This document shows positions 6,590-13,771 of a stretch of 20,042 nt of DNA, one piece after another. Made by a program: the position numbers and the translations under genes. The notes beneath the pieces were generated by a model. The model did no database searches. It saw only the letters and a list, made by a program, of their open reading frames with translations, and was not told where the DNA came from. The DNA comes from UBA5941 sp021824385 (GTDB lineage Bacteria > Patescibacteriota > Microgenomatia > UBA8517), in assembly GCA_027347685.1 (NCBI GenBank), contig DAIEQM010000051.1, positions 1 through 20,042 of the forward strand, given 5' to 3'. How positions within the stretch are numbered: the stretch's first letter is position 1; each line of letters opens with the position of its first letter.

Positions 6590-6916
6590 ATGTTGAAAAT
6601 TAAAAAAGGAGACAAAGTAAAAGTTATTACGGGTAGTGATAAAGGAAAAGAAGGTACGATAGAGATTCTTTTTCCTAAAAAAGGAACTGCCTATGTACCC
6701 GGTGTGGGACTCTATAAAAAACACATTAAAGCAGCAGTTGCTCGTGATGGCAAAGGGGGAGTGTATGAACTTTTTCGACCCATCGCTATTTCGAAGCTTG
6801 CCATTGTAGATCCAAAGAGTGGAAAACCAACACGAGTGAAATTTCAGGTTTCAGGAGATAAGAAACTCAGAGTTTCAGCAAAGAGTAACGAATTGATCGA
6901 TTCAATCACTAAATAA
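6590..6916 (+). CDS. rplX: 50S ribosomal protein uL24
   Basis: A 108-residue L24, an early 50S assembly protein. The KOW motif is KIKKGDKVKVITGSDKGKEG (residues 3-22), followed by a typical GVGLYKKHIKA segment and KPTRVKFQ. It starts 4 nt after rplN at AAATATATG without a Shine-Dalgarno. Confidence 0.95.
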   Translation: MLKIKKGDKVKVITGSDKGKEGTIEILFPKKGTAYVPGVGLYKKHIKAAVARDGKGGVYELFRPIAISKLAIVDPKSGKPTRVKFQVSGDKKLRVSAKSNELIDSITK

Positions 6917-6919
6917 TAT

Positions 6920-7483
6920 ATGGATACAAATACAAAACACATTTCAGTAAAAGAGAAGTATAATACGGAATTCCCGAAAGTTTTTGCGAAGGAATTTGGA
7001 ATTAAAAACCCAGCAGCTCTTCCAAAACTCTCAAAAGTTGTGGTTAATATGGGAACGGGACAGGAACTCCGCAACAAAGAGATTCATGCACGGCTTTTAA
7101 ATGAAATGGCAGCAATCACAGGACAAAAGCCAAAAGTTCAACAAGCACGTATGTCGATCGCCGGATTTGCGCTTCGTGAAGGTCAGCCAGTTGGTTTGAC
7201 CGTAACGTTGAGAGGAGAGCGTATGTTTGCATTTTTGGACAAACTTATCTCAGTGGTGTTTCCCCGCTTTCGAGATTTTCGAGGAATTCCAGCAAAATTT
7301 GACGGACGCGGAAACTATACCTACGGTATTACCGAATACACGGTTTTTCCAGAAATTGATTTGGCAAAAGTAGACAAAGTACGAGGCTTTGAAATTACCG
7401 TTGTTACAAACGCTGGAAATCCAGAAAAGGGAAAAAGAATGCTTGAAATTTTGGGAATGCCTTTTGAAAAAGCTGACAATTAA
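6920..7483 (+). CDS. rplE: 50S ribosomal protein uL5
   Basis: A 187-residue L5 of normal length, a 5S rRNA binder in the central protuberance. It contains KVVVNMGTGQ, AAITGQKPKVQQARMSIAGF, REGQPVGLTVTLRGERMFAF, FRDFRGIP and NYTYGITEYTVFPEID. It starts 3 nt after rplX. Confidence 0.97.
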   Translation: MDTNTKHISVKEKYNTEFPKVFAKEFGIKNPAALPKLSKVVVNMGTGQELRNKEIHARLLNEMAAITGQKPKVQQARMSIAGFALREGQPVGLTVTLRGERMFAFLDKLISVVFPRFRDFRGIPAKFDGRGNYTYGITEYTVFPEIDLAKVDKVRGFEITVVTNAGNPEKGKRMLEILGMPFEKADN

Positions 7484-7491
7484 ATAAAAAT

Positions 7492-7677
7492 ATGGCACGA
7501 GAAAGTCAATTAGTTAAACAAACACTAAAACCGAAGCACAAAACGAAGTTTAGAAACCGTTGCAAAATCTGCGGAAGACCTCGTGGATATATGAGAAAGT
7601 TTGGAATTTGCAGAATTTGTTTTAGAGAGCTTGTAAACAAAGGAGAAATTCCAGGAATAAGAAAGGCAAGTTGGTAA
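7492..7677 (+). CDS. rpsN: 30S ribosomal protein uS14, zinc-binding short form
   Basis: A 61-residue S14 of the zinc (type Z) form. The four zinc ligands are C24, C27, C40 and C43 in CKICGRPRGYMRKFGICRIC, and the C-terminal GEIPGIRKASW is canonical. It starts 8 nt after rplE at AAAAATATG. Organisms under zinc limitation often carry a second zinc-free form; none is present here. Confidence 0.97.
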   Translation: MARESQLVKQTLKPKHKTKFRNRCKICGRPRGYMRKFGICRICFRELVNKGEIPGIRKASW

Positions 7678-7692
7678 TTTACTAATACACAT

Positions 7693-8076
7693 ATGGTTAC
7701 ATTTACAATTGGAGACTCATTAATTCGAATGAAGAACGCAGCACTTGCTCGACACAAGAGCGTAACTGTCGTGAAGTCGAAGTTTGTTGCAAACGTTGTT
7801 GACGCAATGAAGCGAGCTGGCATTGTTCGAGATTTTGAAGTTGTTTCGGACAAGCGAGAAATTATTGTTCATTTGGCATACCGAAACAAGGAGCCGATGC
7901 TTTTGGGCTTGAAACTCGTTTCAACACCAGGCCTTCACTTGTATATGAGTGTATCTGAGCTTGCTGCACGTAAAAAATCAAGCTTACTTATTCTTTCGAC
8001 ATCTAAAGGGATTTTAAGTTCAAAAGAAGCTCTTAAAGCTGGAGTCGGAGGAGAGGTTGTTGTAGAAATTTTGTAA
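7693..8076 (+). CDS. rpsH: 30S ribosomal protein uS8
   Basis: A 127-residue S8, a primary 16S rRNA binder. The N-terminal TIGDSLIRMKNA and the C-terminal LLILSTSKGILSSKEALKAGVGGEVV are the family signatures; STSKGIL/GGE corresponds to the common ST.GI.....A....GGE pattern. Length is close to normal. The start lies 15 nt after rpsN with no Shine-Dalgarno. Confidence 0.95.
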   Translation: MVTFTIGDSLIRMKNAALARHKSVTVVKSKFVANVVDAMKRAGIVRDFEVVSDKREIIVHLAYRNKEPMLLGLKLVSTPGLHLYMSVSELAARKKSSLLILSTSKGILSSKEALKAGVGGEVVVEIL

Positions 8077-8092
8077 GCAAAAATAAAAATAT

Positions 8093-8629
8093 ATGTCACG
8101 ATTTGGAAAACTACCAATTGAAATTCCCGCAGGAGTCACCGTAACGGTTACTGACCAGGTGCTGTCTGTTGCTGGGCCAAAAGGAACGCTCACCCGAGTT
8201 TTGCCTACCGGTGTTTCTGTAAAAGTTGAAGGAACGGAAGCGTTGATTGAAGGAAAAAACGAAAGTAAAGCTGTTTCTCAAAACCAAGGGACAACTCGTG
8301 CTCATTTAATTAATATGACAAAAGGGGTAACAGAAGGCTGGAAAAAGCAGCTCGAAATTGTTGGAGCAGGATACCGAGCCGAAGTTAAAGGACAAGATCT
8401 GGTTATGCAAATTGGGTATTCGCATCCGGTAATAATTACCGCGCCAACAGGACTTACGTTTAAAGTTGAAAAATCTATTGTAACGGTTGAGGGATCAGAC
8501 AAAGAAATTGTTGGACATGTTTCAGCACTTGTCAGAGCATCTCGACCACCGGAACCATACAAAGGAAGTGGTATTAAATACACAGATGAAGTTATTCGAC
8601 GAAAAGCTGGAAAACAAGCTGCTAAATAA
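8093..8629 (+). CDS. rplF: 50S ribosomal protein uL6
   Basis: A 178-residue L6 of normal length, near the factor-binding site of the 50S subunit. It begins MSRFGKLPIEIPAGVTVTV and contains VAGPKGTL, GAGYRAEVKGQDLVMQIGYS and the C-terminal RPPEPYKGSGIKYTDEVIRR. The start follows AAAAATATATG, without a Shine-Dalgarno. Confidence 0.97.
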   Translation: MSRFGKLPIEIPAGVTVTVTDQVLSVAGPKGTLTRVLPTGVSVKVEGTEALIEGKNESKAVSQNQGTTRAHLINMTKGVTEGWKKQLEIVGAGYRAEVKGQDLVMQIGYSHPVIITAPTGLTFKVEKSIVTVEGSDKEIVGHVSALVRASRPPEPYKGSGIKYTDEVIRRKAGKQAAK

Positions 8630-8645
8630 TCTCTAATTAAAAATC

Positions 8646-8954
8646 ATGATTAAACCCGACAGACTAAAACGAAAAATGAGAGTTCGAGGACGTATCACAG
8701 GATCTGAAACACGCCCACGTCTTACTGTGTATCGCTCAAACACAACAATGTATGCTCAAACTATTGATGATATAAAGGGCGTAACCCTTGCTGAGGCTCA
8801 TGGAGCAGATAGCGTAAAAGTGGGAAGTGAGATTGCAAAGAAAATGTCTGCTCTAAAAATCACTTCTGTTGTTTTTGATCGAAATGGATATATTTATCAT
8901 GGTCGAGTAAAAGCTCTCGCTGATGCCGCTCGAGAAGGCGGGCTCGTTTTCTAA
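8646..8954 (+). CDS. rplR: 50S ribosomal protein uL18, short
   Basis: A 102-residue L18, which binds 5S rRNA. It contains RKMRVRGRITGSETRPRLTV, MYAQTIDDIKGVTLAEA and FDRNGYIYHGRVKALADAAR followed by EGGLVF, all typical. It is about 15 residues shorter than the common form, mainly at the N-terminus, where most L18s have more sequence before the RxRxR region. Confidence 0.95.
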   Translation: MIKPDRLKRKMRVRGRITGSETRPRLTVYRSNTTMYAQTIDDIKGVTLAEAHGADSVKVGSEIAKKMSALKITSVVFDRNGYIYHGRVKALADAAREGGLVF

Positions 8955-8967
8955 ATTTTAAAAAAAT

Positions 8968-9453
8968 ATGCACGACAATAATTATCAAGACAATTTCCAA
9001 AAAGAGTTCGACGAAAAGGTCGTTCAACTCAATCGTGTCTCAAAGAAGACCAAAGGTGGAAACCAAATGCGTTTTTCTGCACTCGTTGTTGTCGGTGACA
9101 GAAAAGGCAAAGTTGGAGCTGCAATTGCAAAAGCAAAAGATGTGCGAGGCGCCATTCAAAAAGCTGTTACAAATGCCAAAAAACATATGATTGAAGTTCC
9201 GATGCGTGGCACGACTATTCCTTATGAAGTGAATATCAAATATGGAGCAGCAAAAATAATGCTTAAGCCAGCTCCTCCTGGATCGGGAATTATCGCCGGG
9301 GGAACCATTCGAGTTGTGTTGGAGCTTGCTGGTATTCATGATGCCGTAGGAAAAAGCTTGGGAACAAACAACAAAATTAGTAACGTCTATGCGACACTTG
9401 AAGCACTCGAGAAAATTACAAAACTTACTGAAAGGAGACAAAAAAATGCATAA
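8968..9453 (+). CDS. rpsE: 30S ribosomal protein uS5
   Basis: A 161-residue S5, involved in decoding fidelity and mRNA unwinding. The N-terminal dsRBD-like part has EKVVQLNRVSKKTKGGNQMR and VVVGDRKGKVGAAIAKAKDV; the C-terminal part has GSGIIAGGTIRVVLELAGIH. It starts 13 nt after rplR at AAAAAAATATG. It overlaps rplO by 8 nt and contains the rplO Shine-Dalgarno. rpmD (uL30), normally found between rpsE and rplO, is absent. Confidence 0.97.
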   Translation: MHDNNYQDNFQKEFDEKVVQLNRVSKKTKGGNQMRFSALVVVGDRKGKVGAAIAKAKDVRGAIQKAVTNAKKHMIEVPMRGTTIPYEVNIKYGAAKIMLKPAPPGSGIIAGGTIRVVLELAGIHDAVGKSLGTNNKISNVYATLEALEKITKLTERRQKNA

Positions 9454-9877
9454 CTTAGGATCAGTCGTTCAAAAATCAAAAAAGCGCGTTGGTCGCGGTG
9501 TGGGAAGTGGAAAAGGATTTCACACAACCGGTCGTGGGCAAAAAGGACAAAAGGCTCGATATACCGTTCCTGTTCTTTTTGAAGGTGTAAAAACAAAAAA
9601 GTCTCTGTTGCATCGTTTACCAGTTCTCCCCGGAAAATTGAAGAATGCAGCTCGACCAAAGCCGAACACCATTACTATTGAACAATTAAACACGCTTCCT
9701 GCGGGAGATGTAACTATGAAAGTTCTGTTTGAACATGGACTTATTGCACGTAAATACAAAAATAACGGTGCGAAAGTTTTGGGGAGTGGTACTGTTACCA
9801 ACGTGTACAACCTTTCTGTCTCAGCTTCAGAGAGTGCCAGGACTGCAATTGAAAAAGCTGGTGGTACAATTGCTTAA
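9446..9877 (+). CDS. rplO: 50S ribosomal protein uL15
   Basis: A 143-residue L15, a late 50S assembly protein. It begins MHNLGSVVQKSKKRVGRGVG and contains SGKGFHTTGRGQKGQKAR, the family's Gly/Arg-rich RNA-binding segment. I chose the ATG at 9446 because AAAGGAG (9431-9437) is 8 nt upstream and it gives the normal N-terminus; the upstream part of the frame lies within rpsE. This is one of the few genes of the operon with a strong Shine-Dalgarno. Its TAA overlaps the secY ATG (TAATG). Confidence 0.95.
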   Translation: MHNLGSVVQKSKKRVGRGVGSGKGFHTTGRGQKGQKARYTVPVLFEGVKTKKSLLHRLPVLPGKLKNAARPKPNTITIEQLNTLPAGDVTMKVLFEHGLIARKYKNNGAKVLGSGTVTNVYNLSVSASESARTAIEKAGGTIA

Positions 9878-11160
9878 TGTTTACAAGTATTTTTTCTTTT
9901 TTCAGGCGAAGCATCGAAATTCGTGAAGTCCGTAAAAAACTTCTTATTACGGCTGTTATCCTTGTTGTCTTTCGTTTTGCAGCCCATATCCCCGCCATTG
10001 GAATAAATCGTGAATCATTTAGCTCCCTCTTGTCAGGTAACGCATTTTTCTCCCTTTTAGATATTTTCTCAGGAGGAACACTTGCGAATTTTTCCATTCT
10101 TGCCTTGGGCTTAAACCCATACATTAATGCTTCCATTGTCATTCAACTTCTTTCATTTGTCATTCCATCTCTTGAGGAATTGTCTAAGGAAGGCGAGTTT
10201 GGACAAGAAAAAATTAATCAATATACTCGATTTTTAACGCTTCCACTGGCTGTGTTTCAAGCATTTGGAATGTATGCCCTTTTGAAAAACACCGGAGTGT
10301 TACCAAACTTAAGCCCTGTCGGACTTATTACCCTTGTCATTACCATGACTGCAGGAACCTTGTTTACGGTGTGGCTTGGTGAACTCATTACCGAGTACGG
10401 CCTTGGAAACGGTGTGTCATTTTTGATTTTTGCCGGAATCATTTCCCGACTTCCCACCACATTCAGACAGACTTTTTCTACGCTTCGCCCAGAAGACACC
10501 ATAAAAATTATTATTTTCCTCGCTGCCGCCCTTGTTATTATTGCCCTTGTTGTGTTTGTAAATGAGGCAATGCGCCAAATTCCGGTACATTATTCTCGTC
10601 GAGCAAAAGAGTTTGTTGGGGGAGATCGATCATATATTCCGCTACGGGTTAATCAAGCAGGAGTAATTCCAATTATTTTCGCCGTATCGTTGGTGCTCTT
10701 ACCAACGCTCATTTCACAATTTTTAGGAGGATCAGGAAATCCGCAACTTGCGAGTATTGCAGTGACCTTAACGCAGCTCTTCAACCCTAAGTCGGCTGTA
10801 TACAATATTGTGTACTTTCTCTTGGTTGTTGCCTTTACCTATTTTTACACCACTGTTGTATTTAACCCCGAAAAAATTGCAGAAAACCTCAAAAAGAGTG
10901 GTGGTTTTATTCCTGGTGTGAGACCAGGAGAACACACAGAGCAGTATTTAAACTTTGTCCTAAACAGAATTACCATGGCGGGAGCTGCCTTTTTAGGTGC
11001 AATTGCTATTCTCCCTTCACTTTTCCAAAATGCCATTGGAAGCACGACCTTGGCCGTAGGAGGCACCGGTCTTTTGATTGTTGTTTCGGTTGTTCTTGAT
11101 CTTGTTCGTACCATTGAAAGCCAAATGGTAATGAACAAGTATGAAAAATACTTGAAGTAA
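9877..11160 (+). CDS. secY: Preprotein translocase channel subunit SecY
   Basis: A 427-residue inner-membrane protein with about ten hydrophobic segments, the channel of the Sec translocon. Typical parts are VFRFAAHIPAIGIN in the first helix region, LGLNPYINASIVIQLL, the cytosolic loop QIPVHYSRRAKEF, and the C-terminal GEHTEQYLNFVLNRITMAGA. Length fits the family. It overlaps the rplO stop by 1 nt (TAATG). It is followed 20 nt later by a small membrane protein gene instead of adk, which often follows secY directly. Confidence 0.97.
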   Translation: MFTSIFSFFRRSIEIREVRKKLLITAVILVVFRFAAHIPAIGINRESFSSLLSGNAFFSLLDIFSGGTLANFSILALGLNPYINASIVIQLLSFVIPSLEELSKEGEFGQEKINQYTRFLTLPLAVFQAFGMYALLKNTGVLPNLSPVGLITLVITMTAGTLFTVWLGELITEYGLGNGVSFLIFAGIISRLPTTFRQTFSTLRPEDTIKIIIFLAAALVIIALVVFVNEAMRQIPVHYSRRAKEFVGGDRSYIPLRVNQAGVIPIIFAVSLVLLPTLISQFLGGSGNPQLASIAVTLTQLFNPKSAVYNIVYFLLVVAFTYFYTTVVFNPEKIAENLKKSGGFIPGVRPGEHTEQYLNFVLNRITMAGAAFLGAIAILPSLFQNAIGSTTLAVGGTGLLIVVSVVLDLVRTIESQMVMNKYEKYLK

Positions 11161-11180
11161 ACACTTTGAGGAGGTAAGAG

Positions 11181-11432
11181 GTGGGTATTACTAAAACGGC
11201 TTTCGATCGCATCAGACATTTGCCCTATTTGGCAACAAAATACATGGGGGTAACCAGCTTTGTCATATTCATGGTTTTTGTGATTTTCGTTTTTGTATAT
11301 TCAGGTCCTGAATTACAAAAAAAGCTCATCGATCTTGCTCCGACGGTGTTTAGCGTATTTTTTGTAGCTGTGTGTATGTGTGCAGTTTCACTTTACCTCA
11401 GTAGAAAAGGGTGGGGTGAAATCAATAAATAA
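11181..11432 (+). CDS. Small two-helix membrane protein downstream of secY
   Basis: An 83-residue protein with a GTG start at 11181, chosen because AGGAGGT (11169-11175) lies 5 nt upstream. It begins MGITKTAFDRIRHLPYLATK. Two hydrophobic segments are visible, at about residues 23-40 (GVTSFVIFMVFVIFVFVY) and 52-72 (LAPTVFSVFFVAVCMCAVSLY), with a short basic C-terminus (LSRKGWGEINK). It is not recognisably SecE or SecG: it lacks the SecE W-P motif and the Gly-rich SecG loop. It lies between secY and an intrinsic terminator, so it is the last gene of the large operon. Co-expression with secY suggests a membrane role, but the function is unknown. Confidence 0.72.
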   Translation: MGITKTAFDRIRHLPYLATKYMGVTSFVIFMVFVIFVFVYSGPELQKKLIDLAPTVFSVFFVAVCMCAVSLYLSRKGWGEINK

Positions 11433-11440
11433 GACTTTCA

Positions 11441-11471
11441 AAAAGGGTGACTCGTGTCACCCTTTTATTTT
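11441..11471 (+). terminator. Intrinsic terminator ending the rplC-secY operon
   Basis: Perfect 11-bp stem AAAAGGGTGAC (11441-11451) and GTCACCCTTTT (11456-11466), tetraloop TCGT, then ATTTTG. It begins 8 nt after the small membrane protein stop codon and separates the operon from adk. Confidence 0.85.
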
Positions 11472-11519
11472 GCTTTCTTCTTATGTTTTCTACTTATCCC
11501 GACAAATCAGAAAATACTG

Positions 11520-11525
11520 TATTCT
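11520..11525 (+). promoter_or_regulatory. Candidate -10 element of adk (TATTCT)
   Basis: TATTCT lies 6 nt before the adk ATG at 11532, with no Shine-Dalgarno and no clear -35. The preceding gene ends in a terminator, so adk needs its own promoter. The spacing predicts a leaderless transcript. The hexamer match is weaker than for the other cases. Confidence 0.4.
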
Positions 11526-11531
11526 GAAGCT

Positions 11532-12161
11532 ATGAACGTAGTACTCTTAGGCCCCCAAGGATCGGGAAAAGGAACACAAGGTGAGCTTCTCGCTGAAAAA
11601 ACAGGGATGTACTATTTTGACGCAGGGGCGTACTTGCGGGAAATTTCGAAAACACGGCCCGATATTGACGAGATAGTGAACAAACGAGGAGCCCTTTTGC
11701 CTGATGATATGGTGTACAAACTGGTTCGTGACCACTTTATAGAAAAAAATCAGTTTGATAACATTATTTTCGATGGATATCCTCGCTCTCTACCGCAGTG
11801 GAATCTTATTTCTGAGTTTTTAAAGTCGCACGGTACAACGGTCGAGAAAGTGTTTTTACTAACCATTAATGAAGAGGAAACGGTGCGTCGCCTGTCTGCA
11901 CTGCGTATTGACCCCAATACTGACATTACTTACAACCTTATAACGAATCCTCCACCACCCACGGTTGACCAGTCAACCCTCATCCATCGCGAAGATGACC
12001 AGCCAGAAGCGATTAAGGTGCGTCTTAGTGCCTACCATACGAGCACCCAGCCCCTTGTAAACGAACTCAGATCCCAGGGCAAACTCATCGAAATTGATGG
12101 AACACAGTCCATTACTGACATTCACCAGCATATTTTGGAAAAGATGTCTCAGAACTCATAG
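11532..12161 (+). CDS. adk: Adenylate kinase
   Basis: A 209-residue adenylate kinase, converting ATP and AMP to two ADP. The P-loop is GPQGSGKGTQ (residues 7-16). The AMP-site motif appears as FDAGAYLREI (29-38) and DGYPRS (81-86), where DGFPR is more common. A reduced LID region follows RRLSALRI, without zinc cysteines, and continues through NPPPP to REDDQPEAIKVRL. The ATG at 11532 puts the P-loop at the normal distance from the start; the frame continues 26 residues upstream, but that part overlaps the terminator. The gene is separated from secY by a terminator and is followed closely by map. Confidence 0.93.
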   Translation: MNVVLLGPQGSGKGTQGELLAEKTGMYYFDAGAYLREISKTRPDIDEIVNKRGALLPDDMVYKLVRDHFIEKNQFDNIIFDGYPRSLPQWNLISEFLKSHGTTVEKVFLLTINEEETVRRLSALRIDPNTDITYNLITNPPPPTVDQSTLIHREDDQPEAIKVRLSAYHTSTQPLVNELRSQGKLIEIDGTQSITDIHQHILEKMSQNS

Positions 12162-12191
12162 TTTACTCTCCCTTTTTGCCTCATTTTGGCG

Positions 12192-12197
12192 TATACT
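12192..12197 (+). promoter_or_regulatory. Candidate -10 element of map (TATACT)
   Basis: TATACT is followed by 6 nt and the map ATG at 12204. No Shine-Dalgarno and no convincing -35 is present in the 42-nt adk-map gap. The spacing predicts a leaderless transcript. Confidence 0.45.
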
Positions 12198-12203
12198 ACC
12201 CAC

Positions 12204-12956
12204 ATGGATATTCATCTCAAAAGTGAAAAACAAATTGAAATCATGCGTGAAGGAGGAGCAAAGCTCGCTCGAGTGCGAGATGCACTCTATGAATTGGTAA
12301 ACCCAGGGGTTTCTGCCTGGGATATCGAGCTTGCAGCCGTGCGACTCATCGCACAAGAAGGAGCTGAGGCTTCATTCAAAAAAGTTCCTGGCTATAAGTG
12401 GGCAACGTGTATTAATGTAAATACTGGCGTTGTACATGGAATTCCAAAAAAAGAGACCGTTTTTGAAGAAGATGATGTCGTGAGCGTAGATGTTGGCGTG
12501 TTTTATAAAGGGTTTCACACCGATACTGCGGTTACCAAATATCTTGGCGTCAAGGAAAGTAAAGTTCACTTTTTGTCGGTAGGTCGACAAGCAGTGAAAA
12601 ATGCGATTGCGGCAGCGGTTGTCGGAAATACCATTAAAGATGTTGCTCATGCCTATGAGTCAACATTGAAAGCGGCGGGTTTAAACCCCATAAAAAGCTT
12701 AACGGGGCATGGAGTTGGGCGTGAATTACACGAAGACCCCTATATTCCTTGTTTTGTTGGCAATTCACCCGAAGAACGTGTTAAAATACAGGTTGGAATG
12801 ACCTTGGCCTTGGAAGTAATGTATACGGAAGGCTCTGGAGAGCTTACGCTCGATAAAGACGGGTGGACATTACGCACAAAGGATGCTACAATTGCGTCGC
12901 TTTTTGAAGAGACTGTTGCGGTGACTCCTAAGGGCACTCAAATTCTCACAAAATGA
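12204..12956 (+). CDS. map: Methionine aminopeptidase, type I
   Basis: A 250-residue type I methionine aminopeptidase, which removes the initiator Met from nascent proteins. The five metal ligands appear to be D96 (SVDVG), D107 (HTDTAV), H169 (GHGVG), E204 (ALEVMY) and E235 (LFEET), with H78 in VVHGIP at the substrate site. The length is that of the catalytic domain without N-terminal extension. I chose the ATG at 12204 because TATACT is 6 nt upstream and the protein then starts normally (MDIHLKSEKQIEIMREGG); an in-frame start 18 nt upstream would lie before the -10. Its stop overlaps the infA ATG by 4 nt. Confidence 0.95.
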   Translation: MDIHLKSEKQIEIMREGGAKLARVRDALYELVNPGVSAWDIELAAVRLIAQEGAEASFKKVPGYKWATCINVNTGVVHGIPKKETVFEEDDVVSVDVGVFYKGFHTDTAVTKYLGVKESKVHFLSVGRQAVKNAIAAAVVGNTIKDVAHAYESTLKAAGLNPIKSLTGHGVGRELHEDPYIPCFVGNSPEERVKIQVGMTLALEVMYTEGSGELTLDKDGWTLRTKDATIASLFEETVAVTPKGTQILTK

Positions 12957-13174
12957 CAAAAAGCGCTGGAAATACTGTATTTATAGGCGAGATTCTCGAA
13001 ATCTTGCCAAACACGATGTTTAAGGTTCGCCTCTCAAACGGACGTGAAGTTCTTGGTATTCCTTCAGGGAAAATGAGGCGGAGTTTTTTTCGGCTTATGC
13101 CGGGAAGCAACATTAGAATTGAAATGACTCCTTACGATGAAAATCGAGGAAGAGTTATTGGAAAAGCAGAATAA
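12953..13174 (+). CDS. infA: Translation initiation factor IF-1
   Basis: A 73-residue IF-1, an OB-fold protein that blocks the A site during initiation. It contains GEILEILPNTMFKVRLSNGR, SGKMRRSFFRLMPGSNIRIE and PYDENRGRVI, matching the family pattern of LPN..F.V.L.NG....SGKMR and PYD...GRI. The usual I/H residues before SGKMR are GIP here. It overlaps map by 4 nt (ATGA). Confidence 0.94.
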   Translation: MTKSAGNTVFIGEILEILPNTMFKVRLSNGREVLGIPSGKMRRSFFRLMPGSNIRIEMTPYDENRGRVIGKAE

Positions 13175-13190
13175 TATAGAAACAAAAACT

Positions 13191-13215
13191 ATATGAGTCG
13201 CTTACGCGCTCATAT
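13191..13215 (+). repeat. Hairpin between infA and rpmJ
   Basis: ATATGAG (13191-13197) pairs with CTCATAT (13209-13215), and CGC (13199-13201) with GCG (13206-13208), leaving a one-base bulge (T13198) and a TTAC loop. There is no T run after it, so it is not a normal terminator. It may affect rpmJ translation or mRNA stability. A 15-codon frame, 13193-13240, begins in the hairpin, and its stop overlaps the rpmJ ATG. Confidence 0.5.
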
Positions 13216-13236
13216 GTTAAATTTAAAAAATTTATC

Positions 13237-13350
13237 ATGAAAGTTAGATCATCAGTTAAAAAAATTTGCATGAAATGCAAAGTGATTAAGAGAGGTGGCG
13301 TTGTGCGTGTGATTTGCGAAAATCCTAAGCACAAGCAACGACAAGGATAA
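13237..13350 (+). CDS. rpmJ: 50S ribosomal protein bL36, zinc-binding form
   Basis: A 37-residue L36 that starts MKVRSSVKKICMKCK. The zinc ligands are C11, C14, C27 and H32 in the C-x2-C-x12-C-x4-H arrangement, and the end KHKQRQG is canonical. It follows infA, the usual order, and its TAA is only 1 nt before the rpsM ATG. No Shine-Dalgarno precedes it; the upstream bases are A/T-rich. Confidence 0.95.
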   Translation: MKVRSSVKKICMKCKVIKRGGVVRVICENPKHKQRQG

Positions 13351-13351
13351 T

Positions 13352-13756
13352 ATGGCACGTATAGCTGGAATTGAATTACAAGATAAAGCTCGCATTGATT
13401 ATGCGCTCACTCGCCTTAAGGGCATCGGTTGGGTGAAGAGTGCTGTTGTCTTAAAAGACGCGGGAGTATCTGCATCAACACGTGTTAAAGACTTAACAAA
13501 CGAAGAGATCGCTAAAATTTCAGGAGCATTGGAAAAACATGTGGTAGAAGGAGATTTGGTTCGACAGGTCCGCGAGAACATTCAACGTTTGAAAGATATT
13601 GGCTCGTACCGAGGTGTTCGACACAACAGAGGACTTCCAACACGAGGACAGAGAACAAAGAGTAACGCCCGCACAAAACGTGGAAAGAGAAAGACGGTTG
13701 GAGCGTTTAAGAAAGAAATGCTTGCTAAGGTTACCGAAGCAAAAAAGGATAAGTAA
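13352..13756 (+). CDS. rpsM: 30S ribosomal protein uS13
   Basis: A 134-residue S13, which contacts the P-site tRNA and the 50S subunit from the 30S head. It starts MARIAGIEL, where DKARIDYALTRLKGIG corresponds to the helix-turn-helix region. The C-terminal region RGVRHNRGLPTRGQRTKSNA is canonical, with a Lys-rich end. It starts 1 nt after rpmJ. Confidence 0.96.
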   Translation: MARIAGIELQDKARIDYALTRLKGIGWVKSAVVLKDAGVSASTRVKDLTNEEIAKISGALEKHVVEGDLVRQVRENIQRLKDIGSYRGVRHNRGLPTRGQRTKSNARTKRGKRKTVGAFKKEMLAKVTEAKKDK

Positions 13757-13771
13757 TTATTATTTACATAT

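Noticed and set aside
11181..11432. Calling the post-secY membrane protein SecE or SecG
   Set aside because: Two helices recall SecG by topology, but the sequence lacks SecG's Gly-rich loop and the conserved SecE motif, so the name would be unsupported.
11454..11531. Extended adenylate kinase start giving 26 extra residues with a hydrophobic run (YFAFFLCFLLI)
   Set aside because: It overlaps the right arm of the operon terminator, and the P-loop is at the normal distance only from the ATG at 11532. A signal peptide on adenylate kinase is not expected.
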